Positions 41,171 to 48,814 of a DNA stretch of 64,000 nt are shown here, one piece after another. Each line of letters starts with the position of its first letter. Position 1 is the first letter of the stretch. This stretch comes from Prosthecobacter debontii (GTDB taxonomy: Bacteria; Verrucomicrobiota; Verrucomicrobiia; Verrucomicrobiales; Verrucomicrobiaceae): assembly GCA_945869695.1 (NCBI GenBank), contig CAMBPV010000002.1, positions 32,786 through 96,785 on the forward strand. Reading direction: 5' to 3'. The notes under the pieces were generated by a model. That model saw only the letters and a program-made list of their open reading frames with translations. It was not told the DNA's origin and did not search any database. The position numbers and the translations under genes are program-made.

Positions 41171-41788
41171 ATGTTTTTTCGCCTGTTGGTTTTATCCCTT
41201 TTGATGACGAGTTGCTCGACGGTGCAGACGGTGAGCCAGCAGGGCTTTCGGTTTGGGCAGAAGCTGGTGACGAGTGATCTCCCGCAGGCGGCGCGTTTTG
41301 TGAAGGGGCGGGTGACGGGTCTGTTCCGGGGCGATGGCTCTTTCTGGGAGGCGGATGGGATGCGGGGTAAGCCGTCGGTGGTGGTGAGCCTGGGTGAGCA
41401 GATGGTTTACCTGTATAAGGGCGGCCAATTGGCGGGCGGGTCTCCGATCTCGTCAGGGGCTGAGGGTTATGACACGCGCCCGGGTCGCTACCGGATCACG
41501 GAAAAGGATATCGATCACAAGTCGTCGATCTACGGGGACTACGAGGATGCGTATGGGAATGTGATCCTGACGAACATCGATAACCGCAAGGATCGGCGGC
41601 CTCCGGGGACGCGGTTCGAGGGGGCGAAGATGTATTATTTCATGCGCATCTACGGCGGGGTGGGGATGCATCAGGGGTATCTGCCGGGGTATCCGGCGTC
41701 CCATGGGTGCATCCGCTTACCGGGTCACATGGCGGAGAAGTTTTTCCGCGAGGTGAGGCTGGGCACGCCGGTGCGGGTGGTGCCGTGA
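41171..41788 (+). CDS. L,D-transpeptidase (YkuD domain) lipoprotein
   Basis: A 205-aa envelope enzyme that forms 3-3 cross-links in peptidoglycan or attaches proteins to it. Seen: lipobox LLMTSC with Cys15; YkuD domain start SVVVSLGEQMVYLYKGGQL; and the catalytic motif MHQGYLPGYPASHGCIRLPG with nucleophile Cys180 and His178. All active-site residues look intact. It has no N-terminal peptidoglycan-binding domain. It is a single gene following the inverted-repeat element and is convergent with khpB. Confidence 0.93.
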   Translation: MFFRLLVLSLLMTSCSTVQTVSQQGFRFGQKLVTSDLPQAARFVKGRVTGLFRGDGSFWEADGMRGKPSVVVSLGEQMVYLYKGGQLAGGSPISSGAEGYDTRPGRYRITEKDIDHKSSIYGDYEDAYGNVILTNIDNRKDRRPPGTRFEGAKMYYFMRIYGGVGMHQGYLPGYPASHGCIRLPGHMAEKFFREVRLGTPVRVVP

Positions 41789-41891
41789 GGGGATGCGTCG
41801 CCGGAATGAACTGTCCGTTGTTCAGCGTGTGATCGGGGATGTGAACACGCTAAAGCGTGAACAACGTACGGTGATCTACCCGCAGCGAGTT

Positions 41892-42356
41892 CTATTTGGC
41901 GGGGCGCTTTTTGAGGGTCATGCGCTTGAAGCGGAGGTTTCCGCCTTCGGAGACGGACATGACCTGGGGATCATCTGCAAAGAGATTATGCACGATGCGC
42001 CGGTAGTAACTGTTCATGGGATCGAGCTCCATGGTCTGGCCGGTGGCGCGGACGCGGTCGGCTGCCTGCTTGGCGTGCTCAATGAGTTTATCCTCGCGCA
42101 TGGAGCGGTAATACTCGACGTCGACGCGGATGCGGGGTGCGTCTTCGATGTGGCGGACGAGGATGCGATTGACGAGGTACTGGATGTCCTCAAGGACTTC
42201 TCCGCGACGGCCGATGAGGGCGTCTCCGTCTTCGGTGAGGATCTGAAGCGTTGGGCCTTCGGGGCCCTCGCTGTCTTTGATCGTGACGGCAAATCCGAGG
42301 TATCCCAACATGGAGTCGAGGATGCTGCGGGCGTGTTCGAGCGGTGTGAGAGTCAT
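41892..42356 (-). CDS. khpB: KhpB/Jag RNA-binding protein (KH + R3H)
   Basis: A 154-aa RNA-binding protein: a KH domain with the GxxG loop in ALIGRRGEVLEDIQYLVNRIL, and a C-terminal R3H domain with RRIVHNLFADDPQVMSVSEG. It lacks the long Jag N-terminal domain of Gram-positives. It is the last gene of the rpmH-rnpA-yidD-yidC-khpB cluster, 18 bases after yidC, the classical position. KhpB proteins bind many RNAs and affect cell division and envelope growth. Confidence 0.92.
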   Translation of the reverse strand: MTLTPLEHARSILDSMLGYLGFAVTIKDSEGPEGPTLQILTEDGDALIGRRGEVLEDIQYLVNRILVRHIEDAPRIRVDVEYYRSMREDKLIEHAKQAADRVRATGQTMELDPMNSYYRRIVHNLFADDPQVMSVSEGGNLRFKRMTLKKRPAK

Positions 42357-42374
42357 GGGAGTGAGGAGTGAAAA

Positions 42375-44177
42375 CTAACCTCCGAGGCGAGGTGGGCCTT
42401 TTTTGTTCTTCTTTTCTTTCCCGCCACCGGGACTGAACATGGAGGGTGCGGCAGGTGCGGCTTTGGGTGCGCGCTCGATTTTTTCAAGGGTGGCCTCTTT
42501 GGAGGTGAGCTTGGTGATCCAGGCCTGGAAGATACTGAAGATGTTCTGGGTGGACCAGTAGAGGGAGAGGGCGGCGGCGAAGCTGTAGCAGAAGAAGAGG
42601 AAGAAGAAGGGCATCAGCATGAAGATGCGCTGCTGCATCTTATCCGTGGTCTGCGGCTGAGGCGTGAGCTTCATCTGCAAGAACATGGTGACACCCATGA
42701 TGAGGGGGAGAGGATTGATATCAAAGCCGCCGACCTGGGCGACGGTGTCTGCGGCGGAGAGGTCCTGCACCCAGAGGAAACCCTGACCGCGAAGCTCGGC
42801 GGCGTATTGAAGCACGCGGTAGAAGCCGAAGAAGATGGGGATCTGGATGAACATGGGCAGGCAGCCGCCCAGGGGATTCACGCCGTAGTCGCGGTAGAGC
42901 TTCATGACCTCGGCGCTTTGTTTGGCCTGGTCGTCTTTGTATTTTTCCTGAAGCTCTTTCATTTTGGGCCCAAGGAGGGCCATGCGCTTCATGGTGGACT
43001 GGGATTTGGCATGGACGGGCCAGAGGCAGGTGCGGACGATGATGGTGAGGAGGATGATGGCGAGACCCCAACTGCCGGTGAAGTCATGCATCCAGCGCAT
43101 GATGTTGGTGAGCACCCGACTGACGACGGTGAACCAGCCGTAGAACATGACGTAGGAGCGCTGCCAGCCGATCTCGCGGAGGCGGTGGTACTCTTTGGGG
43201 CCGAGATAGATCTCGTAGTCGAGGGTCTTCGACGCGCCGGGCGCGAGGTCGATGGGCGGCAGGCCGACGGCTCCTTGGACGCCGTAGTCGCTGGTGGCGC
43301 CTTTCATGTCCTTGAACTCATCACCGGTGTGGTCCACGAGCTGGCGGGTGGCCCAGATTTTACCGGGCTGGTCCACGCCTTCTTTGGTGGAGATGATGTG
43401 GGCGTAGAAGCGGTCCATGACGCCGCCCCAGCGGAGACGATCATAACTGCCGCGAAACTCGGATTTCTCGCTGCTCATCATGCCGCCTTTGAAGTAGTTC
43501 ACGTCATGCTGGTCTTCGTCGCCGGCGTTGTTCCAGAAGAGTCCGGGGTAGATGATTTCATCGGGCCGGAGGGAGGCGGCGACGCCGGCGTAGAGGTAGA
43601 ACTCGGAGCTGACGAGCTGGGCGGATCCGGTGTTTTTGATGTCGAGGGTGAGAGCGAGGAGATGCTCGTCGGATTTGGGTCCGGTGGTGAGGCTGTAGGT
43701 CTTGGTGATCTGGGCACCCTCGGCGGTCACGCCTTGGAAGACGATGTGGGTGTCGTCTTTCTCGAGGATTTTGTAAGGGGTGAGGTCGGTGCTGGTGGCC
43801 TCACGGCGGAGGGCTCCGATGGGCTCGCGTCCGTGTTTATTGAGCTCGACCTTGTCATGTCCGGCGAGGATGGCGCGGGTGACGCCGCCACCGCGTGTGG
43901 AGAACTGGTAGGTGACGGTGCCGACCTTCAGCTCGTGCTTTTCTTCCGGAAGGTTGGCGGCGGCAGTGAGAGGCGCTGCGGGGGTGACGGCCGCAGCAGC
44001 GGGGGGCGGGACGGGAGGAGCGCCTTCTGCGGGTTTGGAGACGGCGGAGGCGGGTGCAGCAGCGGCTTTGGCGGCGGCCTCTTGTTTGGCTTTTTCAATG
44101 TTCTGGGTACTGAACCAGAAGTTCACGCCCATGAGGACGAGGCAGAGGGTGATGGCGGTCCAGGCTTTCTTATCCAT
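42375..44177 (-). CDS. yidC: YidC membrane protein insertase
   Basis: A 600-aa inner-membrane insertase. Seen: first TM at about residues 5-17 followed by a Pro/Ala-rich linker; a large periplasmic beta-rich P1 domain (about 75-340); then the conserved core of five TMs starting at WGLAIILLTIIVRTCLWPVH, with the hydrophilic coiled loop KMKELQEKYKDDQAKQSAEV, GGCLPMFIQIPIFFGFYRVL and MPFFFLFFCYSFAAALSLYW; and a basic tail (KKNKKGPPRLGG) for ribosome contact. The length is normal for Gram-negatives. It follows yidD with a five-base gap. Confidence 0.97.
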   Translation of the reverse strand: MDKKAWTAITLCLVLMGVNFWFSTQNIEKAKQEAAAKAAAAPASAVSKPAEGAPPVPPPAAAAVTPAAPLTAAANLPEEKHELKVGTVTYQFSTRGGGVTRAILAGHDKVELNKHGREPIGALRREATSTDLTPYKILEKDDTHIVFQGVTAEGAQITKTYSLTTGPKSDEHLLALTLDIKNTGSAQLVSSEFYLYAGVAASLRPDEIIYPGLFWNNAGDEDQHDVNYFKGGMMSSEKSEFRGSYDRLRWGGVMDRFYAHIISTKEGVDQPGKIWATRQLVDHTGDEFKDMKGATSDYGVQGAVGLPPIDLAPGASKTLDYEIYLGPKEYHRLREIGWQRSYVMFYGWFTVVSRVLTNIMRWMHDFTGSWGLAIILLTIIVRTCLWPVHAKSQSTMKRMALLGPKMKELQEKYKDDQAKQSAEVMKLYRDYGVNPLGGCLPMFIQIPIFFGFYRVLQYAAELRGQGFLWVQDLSAADTVAQVGGFDINPLPLIMGVTMFLQMKLTPQPQTTDKMQQRIFMLMPFFFLFFCYSFAAALSLYWSTQNIFSIFQAWITKLTSKEATLEKIERAPKAAPAAPSMFSPGGGKEKKNKKGPPRLGG

Positions 44178-44182
44178 TGAAT

Positions 44183-44440
44183 TCAGTGTGTTACCTTTTG
44201 GGAGTTAGAGGCGGGTGGCACGGGGTCGTGACCACATTGGCCCCAGGGATGGCAGCGGCCGATGCGCTTGAGACCCAACCAGCCTCCGCGCAGACAACCA
44301 TGGGCTTCCACAGCCTGCAAGAAGTACTCGGAGCAAGTGGGGGTGAACCGGCAACCCGAACCGGGCCCGCCCACAAAATGGAGGACGGGAGAGAGGAAAA
44401 GTTGATAGCCACGGATGAGGATGCGAATCAGCCATTTCAT
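44183..44440 (-). CDS. yidD: YidD membrane protein insertion efficiency factor
   Basis: An 85-aa membrane-associated factor: RILIRGYQLFLSPVLHF, then GCRFTPTCSEYFLQAVEAHG, GGWLGLKRIGRCHPWGQCGHDPVP. These three blocks with their conserved Cys residues are diagnostic. It overlaps the rnpA stop by four bases, as is usual for the cluster, and supports YidC-dependent insertion. Confidence 0.96.
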   Translation of the reverse strand: MKWLIRILIRGYQLFLSPVLHFVGGPGSGCRFTPTCSEYFLQAVEAHGCLRGGWLGLKRIGRCHPWGQCGHDPVPPASNSQKVTH

Positions 44441-44796
44441 GGATGGTTTGGCGTTTTCAAGATTTCAGCCCGTTTGGCGAGTCGCAGCCAGTCTTTTTCA
44501 AGCTCGGCGAATTCAGCTTCGGGTGATCTCCAGCGCGCGATGAGGACCAGGTGGCAACCTTCGATGATGCGCTCTTGGTGAGCTCGGATGACTTCCCGGA
44601 GACGGCGCCGAATTTTATTTCTCATGACCGCACCACCGACCTTCCGGGAGGTGATGAGACCGAAGTGGAAACGGTGCGCTCCCGCCCCCGGGAGCACGGA
44701 AAGAACCAAATAGCGCCCGGGATAGGACTTCCCCTCAGCTCGAAGCTGCGCGAATTCACGCGAGCTTTTGATCCGAAGGGAAGAGGGGAGGCGCAT
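44437..44796 (-). CDS. rnpA: Ribonuclease P protein component
   Basis: A 119-aa protein that helps RNase P RNA bind pre-tRNA. Seen: LRIKSSREFAQLRAEGKSYP, LVLSVLPGAGAHRFHFGLIT, and the RNR signature KVGGAVMRNKIRRRLREVIR. The start is set at MRLPSSLRIKS; a longer open frame upstream runs antisense-like through rpmH and is not family sequence. The gap to rpmH is 19 bases; coupled to yidD by a four-base overlap. Confidence 0.95.
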   Translation of the reverse strand: MRLPSSLRIKSSREFAQLRAEGKSYPGRYLVLSVLPGAGAHRFHFGLITSRKVGGAVMRNKIRRRLREVIRAHQERIIEGCHLVLIARWRSPEAEFAELEKDWLRLAKRAEILKTPNHP

Positions 44797-44815
44797 GAGA
44801 ACGCGCGCCGCAGCG

Positions 44816-45001
44816 CTACTTGCCCTCGGCGTGGGTGTGGCGCTTGAAATGAACCTCGACGCCCTTCGGCAGGAGGCGCTTACGGCCTTCGGAACGGCGG
44901 CGACGGAGGATGCCACGCCCGCTGACGGTTTTCATGCGGGCACGAAAGCCGAACTGCTGTTTGCGCGTTCTTTTGGATGGTTGGTAGGTCCTTTTGCTCA
45001 T
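44816..45001 (-). CDS. rpmH: Ribosomal protein bL34 with short C-terminal extension
   Basis: A 61-aa protein. The first 45 residues, with [20 protein letters not shown] and [20 protein letters not shown], are standard bL34. The last ~15 residues ([15 protein letters not shown]) extend beyond the usual 44-46 aa end. It heads the leftward rnpA-yidD-yidC-khpB unit, the cluster that in many bacteria lies near the chromosome origin. dnaA is not next to it here. Confidence 0.95.
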   Translation of the reverse strand: MSKRTYQPSKRTRKQQFGFRARMKTVSGRGILRRRRSEGRKRLLPKGVEVHFKRHTHAEGK

Positions 45002-45141
45002 AAGCGGATTTGGTCTGAAAGTTGCTGATAGGGCTCCTCAGGTTGGCTTGGGGAAACTCAGGCCAGCCCGGCGAAGGGGACGTAGAGATTACCAGTCACT
45101 GCCCCTTTGTCAAACTGAGCCTGCAACCTGAATGCGACCCC

Positions 45142-45693
45142 ATGACCACAATTCCGATAGCACCTGACGCCGAATTTCATTTCCTCCCACCCGGAGAGTC
45201 GCTATCATGGGACTCCATGACAGGAAACATTAACACAGACCATGCGCGGATCGAGCCTGCGGCTCTGGAGGATCTGCCCCAGCTGGTGGAGCTCCTGATC
45301 GCGCTCTTCAGCGAGGAGGCCGACTTTGCTCCGAATCGCGACAAGCAGGAGCATGGTCTGAGACTTATTTTGGAACAGCCCAATCGGGGGAGGATTTTTG
45401 TTTTGCGCACGGACCATCAGGTGGTGGGCATGGTGAATCTGCTCTTCACCATCAGCACGGCGGAAGGTGGGCTGGTGGTGCTGATGGAGGACATCGTGGT
45501 GCACCCTCAGCACAGGAGGCAGGGGTTTGGCAGTCTGTTGCTGGAGCACGCGATCAACTTCGCTCAAGAGCGGGGTTTCCGGCGTATCACGTTGCTGACA
45601 GACAAGATCAGTGCTGAATCTCAGGATTTCTTCCAGCGGCACGGGTTTAGTTTCTCCACCATGATCCCGATGCGACTGGTCTTTAACCGCTGA
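45142..45693 (+). CDS. GNAT family N-acetyltransferase
   Basis: A 183-aa acetyltransferase with the GNAT fold: ARIEPAALEDLPQLVELLIALF, GRIFVLRTDHQVVGMVNLLF, the core GGLVVLMEDIVVHPQHRRQG with the acetyl-CoA loop HRRQGFGSLLLEHAINFAQE, and the final strand DFFQRHGFSFST. The start could also be 25 codons later (MTGNINTDHA); the earlier ATG is used because it is clear of the rpmH upstream region. The substrate amine is unknown. Divergent from rpmH. Confidence 0.9.
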   Translation: MTTIPIAPDAEFHFLPPGESLSWDSMTGNINTDHARIEPAALEDLPQLVELLIALFSEEADFAPNRDKQEHGLRLILEQPNRGRIFVLRTDHQVVGMVNLLFTISTAEGGLVVLMEDIVVHPQHRRQGFGSLLLEHAINFAQERGFRRITLLTDKISAESQDFFQRHGFSFSTMIPMRLVFNR

Positions 45694-45705
45694 ACCCCGA
45701 ACCCC

Positions 45706-46023
45706 ATGACGCCTACACTCGCCTTTCCGATCTGGTGGTCTTCACCTCACTCGGCGGTCCCGGTGACTCCGGCTTCGGATCTTTTTGTGCTGAGCACCCT
45801 GGCGACGCTGTTTTTTATCCTGGGCTGTTTTCTCCTCTGGCTGTGGCTGGCGTGGCGGAGGAATCAAAGGCTGGCGGCCTACCACCAACTCATGGAGGAA
45901 CTGGAAATGGACTCGGGGAGCGATACCGCTCGAGCGATCTCCCAACCTGCCGAATCTCAGGCTGAAGAAACTGAAGAGTCGTCCGCGCCCTGGGAGAAGC
46001 CTGCGGACTGGTGGAAAGAATGA
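45706..46023 (+). CDS. Small membrane protein, hypothetical
   Basis: A 105-aa protein with one strong membrane helix (LSTLATLFFILGCFLLWLWL), then AWRRNQRLAAYHQLMEELEM and an acidic tail. It starts 12 bases after the GNAT gene, so it is likely co-transcribed. No family recognised. Confidence 0.65.
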   Translation: MTPTLAFPIWWSSPHSAVPVTPASDLFVLSTLATLFFILGCFLLWLWLAWRRNQRLAAYHQLMEELEMDSGSDTARAISQPAESQAEETEESSAPWEKPADWWKE

Positions 46024-46095
46024 ACCGCGGCCCGATCCGCAGCGTTCCCTCCTTGATTGTAAACTTGGCCCCCGCGAAGGTGGCCCTCCCCTGCG

Positions 46096-47418
46096 ATGCC
46101 CCCTGCGTCTGACTCCTTCCAAAGAATCCAGTCCATCCGTGCCGCCTTTCCTGAAGGTGGATTTTTTCGGGATAAGGAGTGGGTTTTGTCTCCCTCGGCT
46201 TTTCCTCTCGATGAGGAGACCGTCGGGCTCATCGAGGACCTCGGTCCCGCGCTTCTCGCGTTCCAGTCGGCCTGCAATACTCTCTACATCGAGAGCGCCG
46301 ATGGCAAGCAGCACCCCTGGGTCAGTGCCTTACTCGATCAGGGCAAGCCGCCTGACCTCGTCGCGCTGAGTCGGAAGAAAGCCTGGCAAAACGATCTGCC
46401 GCGCGTCATCCGGCCTGATTTGGTTTTGACCGAGAACGGTGTGTGCATTTCAGAGCTGGACTCCATACCCGGTGGCATCGGGCTGACGGCGTGGTTAAAC
46501 CAGACTTACGCGAGGCTCGGTGACGAGGTGATCGGAGGGGAGCATGGGATGCTGGATGGATTTGCGGCGGCCTTTCCGAGGGAGGACATTCTCATCTCCC
46601 GGGAGTCCGCAGATTATCAGCCTGAAATGGAGTGGCTGGTGGAGCAGGTCAATCACCGCAGCAGGAGTGCTAAACGGACGGTGATGAACCCGTGGAATAT
46701 CACGTCCCAAGAGCTGAATGGCGCATCGATTTATCGGTTCTTCGAGTTATTTGACCTCGCGAATGTGGAGCGCTCGGATGAGTTGCTGAAAATGGCTGAC
46801 GCCGGAGAACTCCAGGTGACGCCACCTCTCAAGCCATATTTGGAAGAGAAGCTCTGGCTGGCGCTTTTCTGGGTCCCTCAGCTCGAACGCTGGTGGCGGG
46901 AATCGCTGAGCGAAAAGCACTGGGATCTGCTGTGTGCGTGTATTCCCTTCGGTTGGGTGCTGAATCCTGCGCCACTTCCGGTGACTGCCGTCTATCCGGA
47001 GCTGGGCATTCACTCGTGGGAGGAGATGAAATCCTTCGGCCGAAAGCAACGCGAACTGGTGGTGAAGATCAGTGGCTTTTCAGAACGCGGATGGGGATCT
47101 CGCGGGGTTTTTATCGGGCACGATTTATCCCAAGAGGCCTGGGGCGCAGCGATCGATGAAGCGCTGGGGTCTTACTCTCAGAGCCCTTTTGTGATGCAGC
47201 GCTTTCGAGCAGGACGGGTCCTGAATCATCCCGCGTGGCGAGATGAAAAAGGGATGGCTGAGCTGGTCCAGTCACGAGTCAGACTCTGTCCGTATTATTT
47301 TGTCGTCGGTGAGGAGGCGCGCCTTTCCGGAGCGCTGGCGACGGTTTGCCCTGCGGACAAAAAGATTCTTCACGGCATGAGGGATGCGATGATGCTGCCC
47401 TGCCGACTGAAGAGCTGA
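46096..47418 (+). CDS. Conserved hypothetical, ATP-grasp-like
   Basis: A 440-aa soluble protein. Parts recall ATP-grasp ligases: a pre-ATP-grasp-like RPDLVLTENGVCISELDSIP, then GGIGLTAWLNQTYARLG; and a later phosphate-binding-like VVKISGFSERGWGSRGVFIG, followed by a strand rich in acidic/aromatic residues. This order (Glu-Leu-Asp-x-x-P-G-G, then K-x-x-G-x-x-x-G-W-G) resembles circularly permuted ATP-grasp proteins that join peptides or amines. I cannot name the substrate, and the assignment is inference from motif shape. It has no operon partner of known function; it converges on the DUF1501 gene with a four-base gap. Confidence 0.7.
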   Translation: MPPASDSFQRIQSIRAAFPEGGFFRDKEWVLSPSAFPLDEETVGLIEDLGPALLAFQSACNTLYIESADGKQHPWVSALLDQGKPPDLVALSRKKAWQNDLPRVIRPDLVLTENGVCISELDSIPGGIGLTAWLNQTYARLGDEVIGGEHGMLDGFAAAFPREDILISRESADYQPEMEWLVEQVNHRSRSAKRTVMNPWNITSQELNGASIYRFFELFDLANVERSDELLKMADAGELQVTPPLKPYLEEKLWLALFWVPQLERWWRESLSEKHWDLLCACIPFGWVLNPAPLPVTAVYPELGIHSWEEMKSFGRKQRELVVKISGFSERGWGSRGVFIGHDLSQEAWGAAIDEALGSYSQSPFVMQRFRAGRVLNHPAWRDEKGMAELVQSRVRLCPYYFVVGEEARLSGALATVCPADKKILHGMRDAMMLPCRLKS

Positions 47419-47422
47419 AAAA

Positions 47423-48769
47423 TCAACCGATCAGCTCACGCATGGGCGCATGATTTCCCTCGATGAGGTATTGGGGACGGCCGGTGAGATCGGTGAGCGT
47501 CGCTTTTGAAACATCAATGCCGAGTCTCTGATACAAGGTGGCAAACACTTCCCCGAAGGCGACGGGGCGCTCGGTCGCCTCCCCTCCGATTTTGTCGGTA
47601 GCACCGATGACTTGGCCGTGATTCATGCCTCCGCCAGCGAGAAGCGCACAGGAAACGCGCGGCCAGTGGTCACGCCCACCTTTGGCATTGATGATCGGCG
47701 TGCGACCGAACTCACCCCATACGACGACCGATACATCCTGATCCAGCCCGCGCTCGTGGAGGTCGGTGATCAGGGCGCTCAGTCCTCGATCCAACAGCGG
47801 AAGGTCCTCGCGCAGTTGGCCAAAATTGTTCGAATGATAATCCCACCGGCTGAAAGCCAACGTCACGACACGCGCACCGGCCTCGACCAAACGACGGGCC
47901 GTGAGAAAATGCTCGGTGAGCCTCGGGCCTCCATCGTCTCGATTGGCATTCACACCCTTGCCGTAGCGCTCGAGGAGTTTGGGATTCTCCTTGGAGAGGT
48001 CCAGAGCATTGAGCAGTTTTGAGCTGGTCAAGACATCCATCGCCTGCTGGTGAAAGACATCCATGCCGCCCATGAGCCCACTGGCATCCACGTCTCGACG
48101 GAACTGATCAAAGCCATCGAGCAGGGCCCGGCGGTTTGCCAAACGCTCCAGGGTGACTCCATTGAGAGACATGTCCTGCGTGCCGCCGCCGCGATTGGCC
48201 TGAAACGGCGCGTGCGCGATGCCGAGAAAACCAGGCTCTCCCGTGCGAGCCCAGGGCATGTGCCCCATTTTGGGTGCCAGCCCCACAAAGCTGGGCATGG
48301 CAGGATCAACGGCTCCCTGAAGACGGGAGATCACCGATCCCATGGAGGGCCAGCCTCCTGGCGGCTGCCGCTTGGATGGGTGACCGGTGAGGCATTGGAA
48401 CGCATCATGACTGGTGTCGCAGTCTGACATGGAGCGGATCAAGGTGCATTTATCCATCATGCCCGCGAGAAGGGGCAGGTGCTCGCAGATCTGAATGCCG
48501 GGCACGCTGGTGGAGATGGGCTTAAACTCTCCGCGAATCTCCGAAGGGGCATCCATCTTCAGGTCGAAGATGTCCTGGTGAGAGGGTCCCCCGGGCAGGA
48601 AAACCATGATCACCGCTTTGTGTTTTTTGGAACTGCTCTGCTGTGACTCGGCTCGGAGCAGGTCGGGCAGCGAAAGCCCCCCCATGGCGAGTCCTCCGAT
48701 CTTCAGGTAGTTCCGTCGGGAGATTCCATCACAAAAGCCGCCACGGGGTTGGGTGTGAAGCGAGAGCAT
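47423..48769 (-). CDS. DUF1501 protein, Tat-exported
   Basis: A 448-aa protein of the DUF1501 (sulfatase-like fold) family that is greatly expanded in Planctomycetes and Verrucomicrobia. Seen: Tat signal [20 protein letters not shown]; the family's [48 protein letters not shown], and near the end [20 protein letters not shown]. In this phylum such genes are usually paired with a DUF1549/DUF1553 cytochrome c partner; none is present here, so it is a singleton. Substrate unknown. Confidence 0.93.
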   Translation of the reverse strand: MLSLHTQPRGGFCDGISRRNYLKIGGLAMGGLSLPDLLRAESQQSSSKKHKAVIMVFLPGGPSHQDIFDLKMDAPSEIRGEFKPISTSVPGIQICEHLPLLAGMMDKCTLIRSMSDCDTSHDAFQCLTGHPSKRQPPGGWPSMGSVISRLQGAVDPAMPSFVGLAPKMGHMPWARTGEPGFLGIAHAPFQANRGGGTQDMSLNGVTLERLANRRALLDGFDQFRRDVDASGLMGGMDVFHQQAMDVLTSSKLLNALDLSKENPKLLERYGKGVNANRDDGGPRLTEHFLTARRLVEAGARVVTLAFSRWDYHSNNFGQLREDLPLLDRGLSALITDLHERGLDQDVSVVVWGEFGRTPIINAKGGRDHWPRVSCALLAGGGMNHGQVIGATDKIGGEATERPVAFGEVFATLYQRLGIDVSKATLTDLTGRPQYLIEGNHAPMRELIG

Positions 48770-48814
48770 CCCTTCAATAAGTCAAACGCCAGCTTTTTCT
48801 TTCACCGGAGGGTG

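Noticed and set aside
42807-44180. A 457-codon open frame on the plus strand opposite yidC
   Set aside because: Antisense shadow: low-complexity acidic/Gly composition and no motif, while the minus strand encodes a complete YidC.
44797-44916. Longer rnpA start giving 159 aa
   Set aside because: The extra 40 residues overlap rpmH in another frame and are Ala/Ser/Arg-rich shadow sequence; the RnpA fold begins at MRLPSS.
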